64,000 bases of DNA, taken from positions 23,838,444-23,902,443 of the forward strand of contig JAOANR010000010.1 of NCBI GenBank assembly GCA_030278955.1. The letters run 5' to 3'. Source of the DNA: Hygrophila difformis. Lineage: Eukaryota > Streptophyta > Magnoliopsida > Lamiales > Acanthaceae. Both the position numbers and the translations under genes were made by a program. Under the pieces are notes generated by a model, which saw nothing but the letters and a program-made list of their open reading frames with translations, searched no databases and was not told the origin of the DNA. How positions within the stretch are numbered: the stretch's first letter is position 1; each line of letters starts with the position of its first letter. Positions 53,849 to 64,000 of the stretch are shown in pieces.

Positions 53849-54108
53849 CTCCCTCCGTTTTTATTTATGTTTACTCTTTGCATAGTAGATACTATTTATT
53901 AAATAATTTGATTCAACTTTTCAGCACGGTTATATAAGATAAAACATAGTTAAGTGGGATGTTGTTGGATTCGTCTAATCGTATAGTTTTAGAATATCAA
54001 ATTTTTATAATTTTTACTTGTATATAATTTGAGATATTAATGATTGAAAATGTGCACTGGATTACGTGTTGAGCAGAAATGAAGATATCAAAAATAAAAA
54101 AGAGGAAG
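53849..54108. mobile_element. Stowaway MITE of 260 bp
   Basis: It starts CTCCCTCCGTTTTTATTTAT after a TA and ends AAAAAAGAGGAAG before a TA. The ends form imperfect inverted repeats and TA is duplicated on both sides. The right TA directly abuts the LTR that begins at 54111. Confidence 0.75.
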
Positions 54109-54110
54109 TA

Positions 54111-57100
54111 TGTAATCCCGAATGATTAATTCATAATTAAATTAATATAATTATGATTTATTAATCAAGTGGGCCAATTACGAATTTAATTAACGTATGA
54201 TTATTATTTTGATAGCCCAAATAGAGTTATTAAGCCCAACACACCCAACTTGAAATAAAGGAATTGTGGTGGCCTAAATTTAGTCTAGCCCAATCCAAGA
54301 GCCCAAGACCACAACCCCATGGACTCCACCGACCCGGAACTTGACCCGAAATTACGGGTTTTTGGGGAGGGCAAGCTCACGTCTTGGAGAGGAAAGAGGA
54401 AGTGGAGCTTGAAGGAGTGGAGTTCATCTTCAAGGTATGCTAAGGATGAGTGTGCATTTCCTTTCGTCCATTCTTTCCCCTTTCCCGTTTCCTCTTACCT
54501 TTCTCTGCCGGAGTTTGAGTGGGCTGCTGGGGGTGCTGCCGTCGTGGCGGCGACGGAAAGAGCCAGGGCCGATGGCCCTGGCCATGGAGAGACCGGAGGC
54601 GCTGCCTCCGGCTGGTGGTGACGCCACAGCGCGCCGTGGCGCTGTGACGAGGGCAGGCGACGCACGTCGTGCGTCGCGATGGTGGCCTTGCTGCCACTGC
54701 TGTTGGCGACTGGTGGCGGCGGCGGCGGCCCTGGTGACGGAGGAGAGGGCTGGTCCGGTGGTGGTGATGGCCGGAGGCAGCGGTGGTTGAGGTGGGTGGA
54801 TGGTGATTTCTTGGTTTTAATGGTGCTTCTTTGTTTACGTGTAATGTAATTTTGTTGGGTTTTTACATTCAAATGTGGATATTGGGTTATTAGTATCATT
54901 GAGATATGTTGGATTGATTTTCATGGGTTCTTGATGTGTTATTGAAATGGGTAATTTCTTGTGTATTTGGATTTTGGAACTGAGTTTTGAATAAACAAAG
55001 TGGTAATTCTTGAATTTTGAAGTTTGTTGAATTTTCTTTGCTTAAATGTGTTATGGACTTTGTTGGAGTAGTGAGAAATGTGAGTTTGATATCTATGAAG
55101 TCTGATGGATTAATTTGGTGGATGGGGGAGGATGAATGGATTAATGTTGGTTGTTGAATAAGTTGGGGGATATGGTGGATTGTGAAATTATTGGAAAATT
55201 TTGAAATTGAGGAATACATTTCATTATTAAATTGAAATTGATTGAGTGTTTGACATTTTAGTAGATTGGGTGCTATTGAACAAATGAGCATTTGTTTGGG
55301 TTGTTGAATAAATGAAGTTTGATTTTAAAGTATGTGAATTTAATTCATATAAGTGTTGTTGGTTGATTCTTGAAAGAGTGGGTTGGAGTTTATTTTCAAT
55401 TGTTGAAATTAGTTTACTAATTTCAATAAATTTTTGGATGTAATGTGGAAGGGTTAGAAGGGATGTTGATTGAAGAGTTCTTGCATAAGTGTGGTGATCC
55501 TTTGATATTGAATATTGAAGTTTAGAAGAATTGGATGATGGGTGTTGATTTATAAAATGTTTTAATTCTTTGGAATGGGATTTAATTAAAGAGTGGGTAT
55601 TGAATTTGTTTTTGGAAGTTAGACTTGGGATGTTGTATTTTGGATTGATTGTTTTATTTTTTGTAAGGAAGATTTTGGAAATAAGTGTGAATGAAGTTGG
55701 TTTTGAAATAGTTGAATTGGGAGGTGGAAAACATTTGAGTGTTGGATTATTTTTATTGGTATTAAGGAGTTGGGATCATTCTTCAAATTTGGAAAATATC
55801 ACTCTTCCTTTTCATTTTATTTCCTAAAGGGACTCTCCTCAAACTAGCACAAGTTGATGTGAAACATTAAGATTTATTCATTAAGCGGGAAGCTGGGAAG
55901 GGTCATTGACAATTGTTTGGTATTATGTGATTTTAATTCTTGAATTTATATTAATTTAGGGAACAATTAGGAATCGAATTGAAGATAGTGGAAGATTGAA
56001 GACGAGCAAAGGAAACATTGAAGATTGATGATAAAGTCAACGTTTAGTTAGTAATTTGTAGATTAGGGGTCTGTTCTGCACGCAGAGCTGTAGCTGCAAG
56101 CTGGAGCTGTAGGGGCTGGAGCTGTAAGGAGTGGGAGCTGTAGTTTCTATTTAAGTGTTTTGTACAACTAGCTGTAGCTGTGAAAAAATGTATGAAATGA
56201 CATTAAAGGACAAATATTTATGTAGACTATTGGATAGTGGGTTGGTTATTGGGTTAAAATTGTGATTGCTAAAAAATAAGCTCTTAGCTTATTTTTTAAC
56301 GCTACTACAGGTAGCTTCTAAAAAGAAGCTTGCAAAAGCTCCCAAAAGCTAGTGTGCAGAACGGGGCTTTTGTTTTGAAATAAAAGCTTAAGCTACCAAA
56401 AGCTCCCAAAAGCTGCGTGCAGAACAGACCCTAGGGAGTTAAGGCAAGGAATAGTAATAGGATACCTTAGTTTAGGAGAAGTAGGGCTTGAAATTTATTT
56501 AGTTATAGGAATGACCTTAAAATCTATGTTGTGTTTTATTTGGAAAATGTTGTTATTTCCTATAAAATGGCTATTGTGTTGGAGTTTGGCACATCTGTCA
56601 ATTCATTGTGTACATGTGTTTGGGATTTATTCCCTGGATTGATTTGGGATCTATTCATTTATCTGGATTTTATTTGGGAGGAGTTCCCTTATCTGGATTG
56701 ACCATGTAGAGATATTCAGCTGACATTTTGGGTCTGGATACCCGCTCAGACGCCGCTCTGATCACGTTGGTCACCGGTTCCTCCACTATATATGTTGGTA
56801 CCGAGCCCAGCGTAAGCTCTTCGTCCGCGGCGGGGGCAATTCGTACTTAGGGGGAACCCTGGGCCGATAGTGCATGATTGGCCATGGTTTAGGGGTGCGT
56901 ACTAGACGTTCTATTTGTGCATTTAGGATAGATATTAGATAGATACTTAGGTCATGACATCTCATCTCATCATTCATCATTCATTTTTTATTTGTATTGC
57001 AGTGCATGTTGTGGTTGAAGCATCGGTATGGGACAGTGTGATATTTAAATATTGTACTTACTTTATATAATAAATATTTGTTATATTTACCTTATGTCAT

Positions 57101-57600
57101 TAATTCCTGCACTTCTTCCTAATCTATTTATTACTGATATTTCCTTGCTCAGTACACCTTGCTGTTGTTTATTTTATAGATCCTCGTATGGATGGCGCAA
57201 TGCACAAAGACTAGGATATGGGTTGAGCGGACTAGCATAGGATGCATTATTTATGTGATTTTATTATATGAAATGTATAAGTTCTCTGATTGTTAAGGGT
57301 AATTGCTATTTCCTAGATATGATTTACAAATCGTTCAGGGCTAGATTATGATGGTTATTTGTTGGTGGGTAGGCCAGTGGCGAGATCATGGGTTTGATTC
57401 AGGGTTGGTAGCCCGGATATGTTTTATTTCTTGAGAGTTTGCTATTAATATTTTGCAATGAAATGATTGTACTGTGTTATGTGAACATGTGTGTTGTTAT
57501 CTCCCTTCTTATAGTTGTCTAAGCCGAGTGACCGCCAATTTAGAATAGTTAGTACGGCGGTGACGTCACAAAAATGGTTTTAAAATTTTCGGACGTTACA
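54111..57600 (+). repeat. Probable solo LTR of a chromovirus (about 3.5 kb)
   Basis: It begins TGTAATCCCG and ends GGACGTTACA, like the other LTRs here, and contains their landmarks. These are a GC-rich patch (54530-54780), a donor-like CAAG|GTATGC at 54437, and a CTCAGTACACC block near 57149, with CTCAGTATTC at the matching place in B and C. No PBS, coding sequence or second LTR is attached. Flanking pentamers AAGTA and ATATA do not match, so the target duplication is decayed or the edges are off by some bases. It holds a MITE at 56067-56431. ORFs in the GC patch are chance. Confidence 0.72.
56067..56431. mobile_element. MITE with terminal repeat GGGTCTGTTCTGCACGCAG
   Basis: The 365-bp element starts GGGTCTGTTCTGCACGCAG and ends with the exact reverse complement. 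The trinucleotide TAG lies on both sides (56064-56066 and 56432-56434). The three-base duplication suits the PIF/Harbinger (Tourist) group. AGCT-rich repeats fill the subterminal parts. It sits in the solo LTR, so it is younger. Confidence 0.85.
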
Positions 57601-57948
57601 ATATACATGCCACGGTGATATGTGCACTCAAGGAATCAAGTTTAGTATTTACCAAATTGAACTAACTTGAGGCTTTTGGATGTTTTGTTCTTTATTTTTG
57701 CCTATTCTTTGCACTAATTTGTGGTTGCATTTATTGTAGCATAGGAACAAATATATTCCACCTAGGGCAAAGGGAATCTCCCTCTAATTGCTATTGGCTC
57801 CTATGAACACAATTTGGTGTGCCATCTATTCAGTTGCACAAAAGCAGGTGAGGGAATTAGGTGCTAAATTTTGCATTCGCGTTGTTGTTTCTACTCTCCT
57901 ATTATTTTTCCTTGGCCCTGATGTGAAGTACTAATCAAATACTATCAG
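57601..57948 (+). other. 5' region of the PPR gene, first exon unresolved
   Basis: Between the solo LTR and the first clear exon lie about 350 bp. An ATG at 57803 with a donor at 57848/57849 could make a first exon, but its phase does not fit the next exon, so it is not accepted. A TTATTGTAG acceptor-like site is at about 57739. The true first exon, expected to encode an organelle-targeting peptide, may lie upstream of the LTR. Confidence 0.4.
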
Positions 57949-59959
57949 GTTTTGCCTGTTTATTCAACGCAGCTGTGTTTGTACCCGAAGTATAATGATT
58001 TGTCCCAAAGGCGTCCAAATCCATCTCTTCTCCAGAGAAGGCAACAGGTTGTTCTCATTTCACTGATTTTCCCCTTTTGAAAGCCTTTCTCATACGATTT
58101 TTGGTTTTTATGTAATTTATTTTTCACATAGCTGTGTGACATTGCTGCTGTATACGACTATGGTAGAGGTGACAAAGACCCAACCTTAATTGAATCCAAT
58201 ACTGGGGATACGTAGGTGCTCTCCTTTCATTTGTTCATGTTTGTTTAAATTTGTGTTTGCTTAATATGCTTAAGTTCTATTTTATTTGCTTAATAGTATA
58301 GTTTAATAATTAAGTTTTGCTTATATACAATTCAGTCAATTGCTGCTTTGGCTTACGGTTTTCCTGTTTTTGGTTTTATTAGGAGAAGAAGAATAAAGAT
58401 GAAGTTCATCTCATGAACCTAATAGTATTCATTCACATGGGGTGCAGGAAAGCAATTCGGAAGTCAGGAAAGAAGGAACATCACTTGTGGATTAGGAAAG
58501 ATTCAACTGGTTCGGGACAGAAAGCACTGAATCTTGTTGAAACTGTATGTTCATTTGTAAGCATATGAATGTTGTATAAATTGATGTCTTGTCATATACT
58601 ACTGGAATGAGAGAGATTGTTCAGGACAACAATCACTTGATTTTGTTTGAGGTGCAGTGCTGCACATAACTGCCTCGTTTGTTTCTATGAGTAACTCATT
58701 GAGTTGTAGAATAGAAATATATTATCCTTTAAATACTCTTATGCTGAAATAATTATTACCTTGGGCAGGTTTCTTGCCTTCCTAATGAGAAACAAGCTGT
58801 TTACGGTGCCCTAGATAAGTGGGTAGCATGGGAGACCGAATTTCCATTAGTTGCTGCTGCAAAGGCTTTAAGAATCTTAAGGAAGAGGAGTCAGTGGAAA
58901 CGTGTTATCCAGGTATGACGCTTGCAAGGTCTTATAACTCTCTTGTGCCTTTGTGAGTTGTGATTTACATTATGGAGTTGAATAGTAATAATAATATGCT
59001 GCATTGCTGGACTCTGGGTCACATATGTAATATGTTGCTAAGTTTGATGTGATGAATCATTTCAAATGGTTTGGAATGAAGTGCTATTATTTCACAATTC
59101 ACATATCAAGCATTGTCCAGGAAATTATTTTTCACACGAGCTTTGGAAAAATGTGTTTGGAAGTGTTTCAACTTTGAAGTTGAGATTTCTGCTCTTAAAT
59201 ATCGGACTTTATGTACTAAACAAATATGCAGTAAGCAGTATGTTCTAGCCACTAGTGTTTGGGGTTCTGCCATTGCAAATTGTGCTCTTTGCCTTTACTT
59301 TGTGTGTAATGGAAAAAATCATAACAGAAAAAGCTCTTTTCGATAGCCATACATGTTGAATATGCGCTGATAACTTTGGAAATTCTGGTTTCTTGTGTGT
59401 ATCAGGTCTCCAAGTGGATGTTAAGCAAAGGCCAAGGAGCGACATTGGGAACATATGATGGTCTTCTACTCGCCTTTGACATGGAAAAGAGGCTAGAGGA
59501 AGCGGGGATGCTATGGAACATGATTTTGCATGCACATAACCGTTCAATTTCAAAGCGTCTGTTTTCTAGGATGATATCCTTGTATGATCATAACAATATG
59601 CCAAATAAGGTTATCGAGGTGATTGCCCCAATTTTCATCTTCTGCAACTGATAACTTTACATTGCAGTTCCCATTTGCAAGGTTGTTTATTTATTTATTT
59701 CATTTTTACTGTTTGTGCTGAATCTTGGTCCTTTGTAATTCGATAACAGGTGTTTGGCGACATGGAGGAGTTAGGTGTGAAGCCAGATGAAGATACTGTT
59801 GAAAGAGTTGCACGAGCCTTTGAGGTGTTGGGTCAAGCCGATAAACAGAAGTTATTTTTGGCGAAATATCAAAGTAAATGGAAATACATCCACTTCGAGG
59901 GGGAAAGAATTAAGGTGAAAAATTTGTGGGATCCAAATAAAAAAATGGATGAAGTGTGA
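57949..59959 (+). CDS. PPR-family protein, six exons visible (At4g18975-like)
   Basis: Six plus-strand exons join in phase: 57949-58047, 58132-58211, 58448-58544, 58769-58912, 59406-59618 and 59750-59959. They total 843 nt, 280 residues plus stop. All introns are GT-AG; the fifth has a weak donor (GAG|GTGATT). The protein has a basic stretch with SGKKEHHLWIRKDS, then LPNEKQAVYGALDKWVAWE. PPR-like helical pairs follow (KALRILRKRSQWKRVIQVSK, GTYDGLLLAFDMEKRLEEA, RLFSRMISLYDHNNMPNKVI, GDMEELGVKPDEDTVERVA) and then KWKYIHFEGERIKV. This resembles the small Arabidopsis PPR protein encoded by At4g18975, annotated as chloroplast-targeted; PPR proteins bind organelle RNA. No stop or frameshift is seen. 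The N terminus is uncertain, and a solo LTR ends about 350 bp upstream. Confidence 0.85.
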
Positions 59960-60537
59960 TTTGATGGACTTAATCCTTGGAGTTAAGAATTTGGATAGAT
60001 TGGGACATCGGATGTAAATGGTAAAACTTCAGTGAACTCTTTGCAAAGTTCATGGTGTAAATAGTTACGACACTCAGAACTTACATGGAATGCGCCATTA
60101 GGAAACTGGTTCTTATGGTAATGAGCCATTAAAAACTATAAATATACAAAGATAAATATACACTGGAAGTTGGATTTGGATTCTGGAATCCTTTCTCTTG
60201 TTGCTCCTCCACCATAAGTTATGCTTTTGGTTGGTCCTCTTCAATTTTCTTTCATTGAATCCCCAAGAAATGATGTATTTTATGTCCAATGCATGACTAG
60301 GGTATAATTAAGGCCAGTTCTACATGGGAAATTATTTGTAAGCCAACACTTTGTTCCCTCAAATAGGTCATGTTTAGGACGCTGGATTGAAGCGGGATCA
60401 AGGCAAGACTGCTGAGCAATCTGAATTGCAGTGGAGCAATCACTCTAAATAATAGTAATTAATTAATGCAAAGATTACCGAAATGTTGGCAAGAGAAAGC
60501 CCCAAAATCAAAGACAAGGTTCCAACCACAAGGGGGT
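59960..60537 (+). other. 3' untranslated region and intergenic sequence
   Basis: The 3' UTR of the PPR gene probably covers the first 150-200 bp; an AAAGATAAATA-type signal is near 60150. The rest holds no recognisable feature. Confidence 0.4.
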
Positions 60538-60880
60538 CTAGGGAGCCAAAACCAACAAAACACAAAACGAACCAAAAACCATCATGATCGTGACAAATAC
60601 TACTAACACAAAATGCGAAGAATGCCGGGAAGCAGAAATTCGTGCATCCACATTGATTTTTAATATCCGAAGGGAGGGGGCAGACGAAACATCCTGCAAG
60701 AAAAGCAGGAGAACGGGAGAGCTTGAATCAGAGAGTGATTGAAAGAATTGAAGGTATGAGATATTCCAAGAGAGAGAGAGAAATTTTGCAGGAAATTTAT
60801 CACCAGCAGAATGAAGAGTGTTGCATCGATGCTTCCACAAGAACCAAAGCACAAAGAGATGAAATCCCTAAAAAAAAAAA
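60538..60880 (-). pseudogene. RNase H-like (RVT_3) retroelement fragment
   Basis: The minus frame contains FLWKHRCNTLHSAGDKF and later SLRILKINVDARISASR, the linker and first strand of plant LINE-type RNase H (usually LKxNVDA). A neighbouring frame continues with HDHDGFW, like the following RDHDG motif, so a frameshift follows. Only about 110 codons remain. It is a dead piece of a non-LTR element or a domesticated relative. Confidence 0.5.
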
Positions 60881-61224
60881 TTGATCAGGTCAACCACAAC
60901 AGCATTCTTGCAAGTCACCAAGATTTGTTAAAATAACAGGGAGCATGTCATTCATTGTAAATGTCCATCGAAAACCATCACTTTCGAGCAAGGGGGTAAT
61001 AGAGGAGAGCATGAACATCATTCATTATCAGAGTGCCAGTGACAGAATGATCAAGCAGGATCAATGAAGTTCAACCACTTTTTTCAATGTTTTGAGGTGT
61101 TGGGAGAATAATGAGTGTGCTAAAGATCATGTTGTGAAATAAAATAGTGAAAAATAAAAAGGACAAAAAATTAGGAGACAAAAAAAAAAGAAGGAAACAA
61201 AGAAAGAGCTAAGACATGGTGAAA

Positions 61225-61863
61225 CTAAAAGGGCCTCAAAAGCAGCAGCTCCTCTCGTGATTTTGCGAGAACCTCCTTCATCGTCTTCAAGTGAATGGCT
61301 TCTTCAGCAGACAACCCTGGGGAATTCTTGACCTTCATAACGGTATCCTCCTGTGATGCTAGACGCTCGCTCAAAATTTTCAAATCAGTTTTGGCTTGCT
61401 TCAAGTGACTCTTTAATTTTGCCAGCTGCGCCTCCAGTCTACTAATTTCTTCAACCATGGAACATTCCTCGGCTTCTATCTTCGCCAACTCTGCCTCGGC
61501 CAATTGCAAACATTCATTTCTGTTTGCTTTGGCATGCATATCACGAAGTGTCGAGGCTCCATCAAAGAAACGATATAAAGGCTCCTCCAATCGTGATATG
61601 TCATACTTGCAAATCTTTAAATACTTCAAAAACCTCTCCATTGTTGGCTGGCCCCTTGCAACCTCTTCCAAAGGAGAGGTCTCTATTATCTGCCTGACTG
61701 TCGCCCAATAAAATCTCGCCACGTCCCAGCCCCATCCTTCTTGTCTTTCCATCTCTTCAAGACCAATTATTGATGTTGCGGAGGCAATGGTAGCAAAAGG
61801 TGGGGCCACTGGAGGCTCAACAACAACTAAAAGCAGGGCTATAGGAGGCACTATGCTCGCGTG
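61225..61863 (-). CDS. Coiled-coil hypothetical protein, possibly transposon-derived
   Basis: The minus frame encodes about 208 residues from ATG 61851. The centre reads ARFYWATVRQIIETSPLEEV and QPTMERFLKYLKICKYDISR. From about residue 115 to 190 a clear coiled coil follows (AELAKIEAEECSMVEEISRL, EAQLAKLKSHLKQAKTDL). It ends SREELLLLRPF. The first part recalls C-terminal regions of plant-mobile-domain (aminotransferase-like) proteins linked to transposons, but I cannot confirm this. The start is uncertain since the frame upstream stays plausible only to about 61863. No clear intron sites were found. It may be the last exon of a larger gene or a gene fragment. Confidence 0.45.
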   Translation of the reverse strand, partial: HASIVPPIALLLVVVEPPVAPPFATIASATSIIGLEEMERQEGWGWDVARFYWATVRQIIETSPLEEVARGQPTMERFLKYLKICKYDISRLEEPLYRFFDGASTLRDMHAKANRNECLQLAEAELAKIEAEECSMVEEISRLEAQLAKLKSHLKQAKTDLKILSERLASQEDTVMKVKNSPGLSAEEAIHLKTMKEVLAKSREELLLLRPF

Positions 61864-62311
61864 AGCAGCAAATAAACGAAGGGGGAGTGCCTCTCACTGT
61901 CTTAAAAAAAGGAAAAAAAGAAAAAAAATTATCTCTTGCAAAAAAAAAAAGAACATACATATATGGTTTCACATATTTGTCTTGGTGTAGGATATAAATT
62001 CATAAGATATATTGGGCTAAACGCTCAATTACCAATTCATTGAGAATGAAATAATAATAAAGCTTAAAGAGTTATGGGAGGAGGAGCGAAAGTGGAAGAG
62101 TTTAATAGGCTAGGGGTTAAATTGCAAAATGGGAGATAAAAACCATGCAAGCAAAAAACATAGCAAAAGAAAAGAGAGAGCACAGCAGCCTGCCCCCCCT
62201 TCTCCAAATGGCAACTAACTGAGCTCCATCTCCCTCCCCCATCGATCAACTTCCGGCACGGGCTCAGCAACCGAAGCAGCGGCCCAGCGGAAGAGAAATT
62301 ATTATTATTAC
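61864..62311. other. Non-coding stretch, possible intron
   Basis: No gene is evident. If the minus-strand splice donor at 62311 is real, this would be an intron between the exon-like segment at 62312-62430 and the coiled-coil ORF at 61225-61863. Confidence 0.3.
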
Positions 62312-62430
62312 CTGGATGGTGGTTTCTGAAGTTGTTTGATCAATGAGAGGTCTTCGCAAGTCTCTTTGCTCAAGGAAGAGAAAGTGGGAGAAGAGGCAGA
62401 ATCTTTGGCTATGCTACTGTCTGTTGAGGT
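62312..62430 (-). other. Exon-like segment on the minus strand
   Basis: A minus frame reads TSTDSSIAKDSASSPTFSS then SKETCEDLSLIKQLQKPPS and ends at CCATCCAG|GTAATAAT, a good 5' splice site. Upstream lies a TATA-like run near 62450. The Ser-rich composition looks coding, but no start codon is visible. It may be the first exon of a gene whose last exon is the coiled-coil ORF at 61225-61863. Confidence 0.3.
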
Positions 62431-62754
62431 CTATGGATTGCCACCAGTATATATACTATATAAGAAGAAGAAGATTTCTATCTCCGAAGATAAATCTCTA
62501 CGTTGATGTGAATCAAGTTTTGATGACAAAGGCATTTGGAAATATGTTTGGAAACAAATCAAATATCTTTTGAACGAAAAGAAATATGATTCGAATAAAA
62601 TTAAATTAATTTCAAAGAGATCTGAAGGAAACATCTTTGGAAAAAAGAAAAAAGGATTTGTTCCTTTGACAAAGCTTGGGAATATTTTGATAAAGGGGAT
62701 ATGAGGATACAGTCGCATTGCAAATATTTTGATCACAAATATCCCAAATATTTT

Positions 62755-62833
62755 GAAGCATTGCAACTCATCAGTAAAATGTGGGACTCGGGCATTTATC
62801 CAAATGTGTTTACTTATAGTGCAAATTATTAAG
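62755..62833 (+). pseudogene. PPR-motif fragment
   Basis: One plus frame reads EALQLISKMWDSGIYPNVFT YSANY then a stop. This is most of one 35-residue PPR repeat in consensus order. No further repeats are seen on either side. It ends next to a Helitron-like terminus, suggesting capture or truncation by that element. It differs from the intact PPR gene at 57949-59959. Confidence 0.6.
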
Positions 62834-62835
62834 AG

Positions 62836-62868
62836 ACTAGTATTTTCTACCCGCCGTGCAAGGCCTAT
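62836..62868 (-). mobile_element. Helitron-like 3' terminus
   Basis: On the minus strand GGCCTTGCACGGCGGGTAG forms a GC-rich hairpin-prone block followed by AAAATACTAGT, the Helitron 3' signature (hairpin, short spacer, CTAG before T). The element would extend to the right; its 5' end was not found. Confidence 0.5.
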
Positions 62869-63201
62869 ATTATTTTATATAAATAAAGTCAATAATTTGT
62901 TAATTAATAAATTACAAAAAAAAAAGGTCAAAATCGTTCATGGCATAGACAACTAGAAGATTTATTGGAATTTCAATATCTGATTAATTTGATTAAACTA
63001 ACTAAAGAATGATGAAATAATACTTCTGTTATCACAAAAAATATTATGCCAGAAAAAATTGGGATTTAAGTAATTTAATATGGGCTATTTAGTTGGCCTA
63101 AAAAATTAAATTACTTGGTTTATTGAATAAAAATATTTAATATCAATATTTATGGATAAGAAAAATGATAATAGTAATAGATTATATGGGAGAGCCAATA
63201 C
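62869..63201. other. AT-rich spacer before the satellite array
   Basis: No gene is recognisable. The stretch is AT-rich and probably part of the Helitron-like element. Confidence 0.4.
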
Positions 63202-64000
63202 CAATATCCCACAGTCATCCCGGGATTCACAGAAACGGTCCCCCGGATATCCAGAGGTGTAAAATGGGGATAAGGTACGTGCCAGGACCCCATGGGAGGG
63301 TCTATGGTCGACCAAGAAGGGTGTCTTGGTCGACCATAAGATATGCCATGGACATGAGAACTCCTCTTCATTGTTTAAGTGCTCCGAATGGACCCGGAAT
63401 GACCACAAAGGGGTTATACGACCTACCGGAAGCCTGGACAGGGGGAGGGACATGCCCACACCCCATGGAAGGGTCCATGGCCGGCCAAGGGGCTGGAGTG
63501 GTCAACCAAGAGGAGTTCCAGGGGAAAGGTCCTCCTTTTCAGTGTTTAAGCGCCCCGAATGGGCCCGAGATGGCCAGAAAGGGGTTATACGACCTACCGG
63601 AAGCCTGGACAGGGGGAGGAATATGCCCACACCCCATGGGAGAGTTCATGGTCGACCAAGGGGCTGTAGTGGTTGACCAAGAGGAGTTCCATGGGAAAGG
63701 TCCTCCTTTTTAGTATTTAAGTGCTCCGAACGGGCCCGGGATGGCCAGAAAGGTATTATACGACCTACAGGAAGCCTGAACAGGGGGAGGAACATGCCCA
63801 AACCCCATGGAAGGGTCCATGGTCGACCAAGGGGATGTAGTGGTCGACCAAAAGGAGTCCCATGGGAAAAGGTCCTCCTTCTTAGTGTTTAAGTGCTCCG
63901 AACTGGCCTGGGATGGCCAGAAAGGGGTTATACGACCTACCGGAAGCCTGGACAGGGGGAGGAACATGCCCACACCCCATAGGGGAGTCCATGGTCGACC
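63202..64000 (+). repeat. Tandem repeat of about 171-172 bp, open at the window edge
   Basis: The landmark TGTTTAAGTGCTCCGAA (with variants) recurs at 63372, 63543, 63714 and 63886, giving periods of 171, 171 and 172. Each unit also holds ACCCCATGG, ATGGTCGACCAAGG-type words and TTATACGACCTACCGGAAGCC. The first unit (from about 63202) is more diverged; the array continues past 64000. Because 171 is divisible by three, several frames stay open, so ORFs here (for example 63165-63713) are artefacts of the repeat. Confidence 0.9.

Noticed and set aside
54319..54790. 100- and 117-codon ORFs in a GC-rich segment
   Set aside because: They lie in the GC patch of the solo LTR, overlap in several frames and show biased low-complexity composition.
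57803..57848. First coding exon of the PPR gene starting at ATG 57803
   Set aside because: Its 46 nt leave a phase that does not match the acceptor at 57948/57949, so the joined frame would be wrong.
63165..63713. 182-codon ORF
   Set aside because: It is an open frame through a tandem repeat whose period of 171 bp is divisible by three; several frames are open alike.

Overview
The window is nuclear DNA of a flowering plant, probably a eudicot. Evidence: AT-rich intergenic DNA, several layers of nested LTR retrotransposons, a plant L1-type LINE with a C-terminal RNase H, plant mariner, Stowaway and Harbinger relics, and an intron-rich nuclear gene for a PPR (pentatricopeptide-repeat) protein. 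There are no bacterial-type operons. Most of the window is transposable-element DNA; only one host gene looks intact.

Layout. (1) 520-15447: a decayed, 5'-truncated Ty1/copia element on the minus strand, split by a young complete Ty3/gypsy chromovirus, element A (2748-13829, minus strand, 5-bp target duplication ATTTC, LTRs about 99% alike). (2) 15448-18689: AT-rich DNA with a Harbinger-associated Myb/NAM-type pseudogene. (3) 18690-22715 and 37915-about 40143: a gypsy element D (minus strand, 3'-truncated). Its gag is split by element B (22716-37914, plus strand, target duplication AAGGG). B holds further layers: the 5' half of element C (LTR, PBS, extra ORF, gag), a truncated LTR E, and the pol region plus start of the 3' LTR of an A-like element F. 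(4) 40192-41660: a long foldback element, a lactate dehydrogenase pseudo-exon and AT-rich repeats. (5) 41734-47058: a nearly intact LINE. (6) 47059-54110: mariner transposase relic, a tiny LINE tail with a 16-bp target duplication, a SINE, Helitron-like termini in tandem and Stowaway MITEs. (7) 54111-57600: a probable solo chromovirus LTR carrying a MITE, ending about 350 bp before the first recognisable exon of the PPR gene (57949-59959). (8) 60538-64000: retroelement and gene fragments, then a tandem repeat of about 171 bp that runs off the right edge.

The most interesting theme lies in the gypsy elements. Between primer-binding site and gag they carry an extra ORF for a short coiled-coil protein with an acidic, Pro/Ser-rich tail. 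In A, B and D its ATG directly follows an AG that looks like a 3' splice site, and A-, B- and C-type LTRs carry a good 5' splice site. Element D has two such ORFs, the second followed by CCHC zinc-knuckle sequence. Element A's LTRs also carry seven short hairpins whose stems change in a compensating way around a constant loop. All family calls come from reading motifs; no database search was run.
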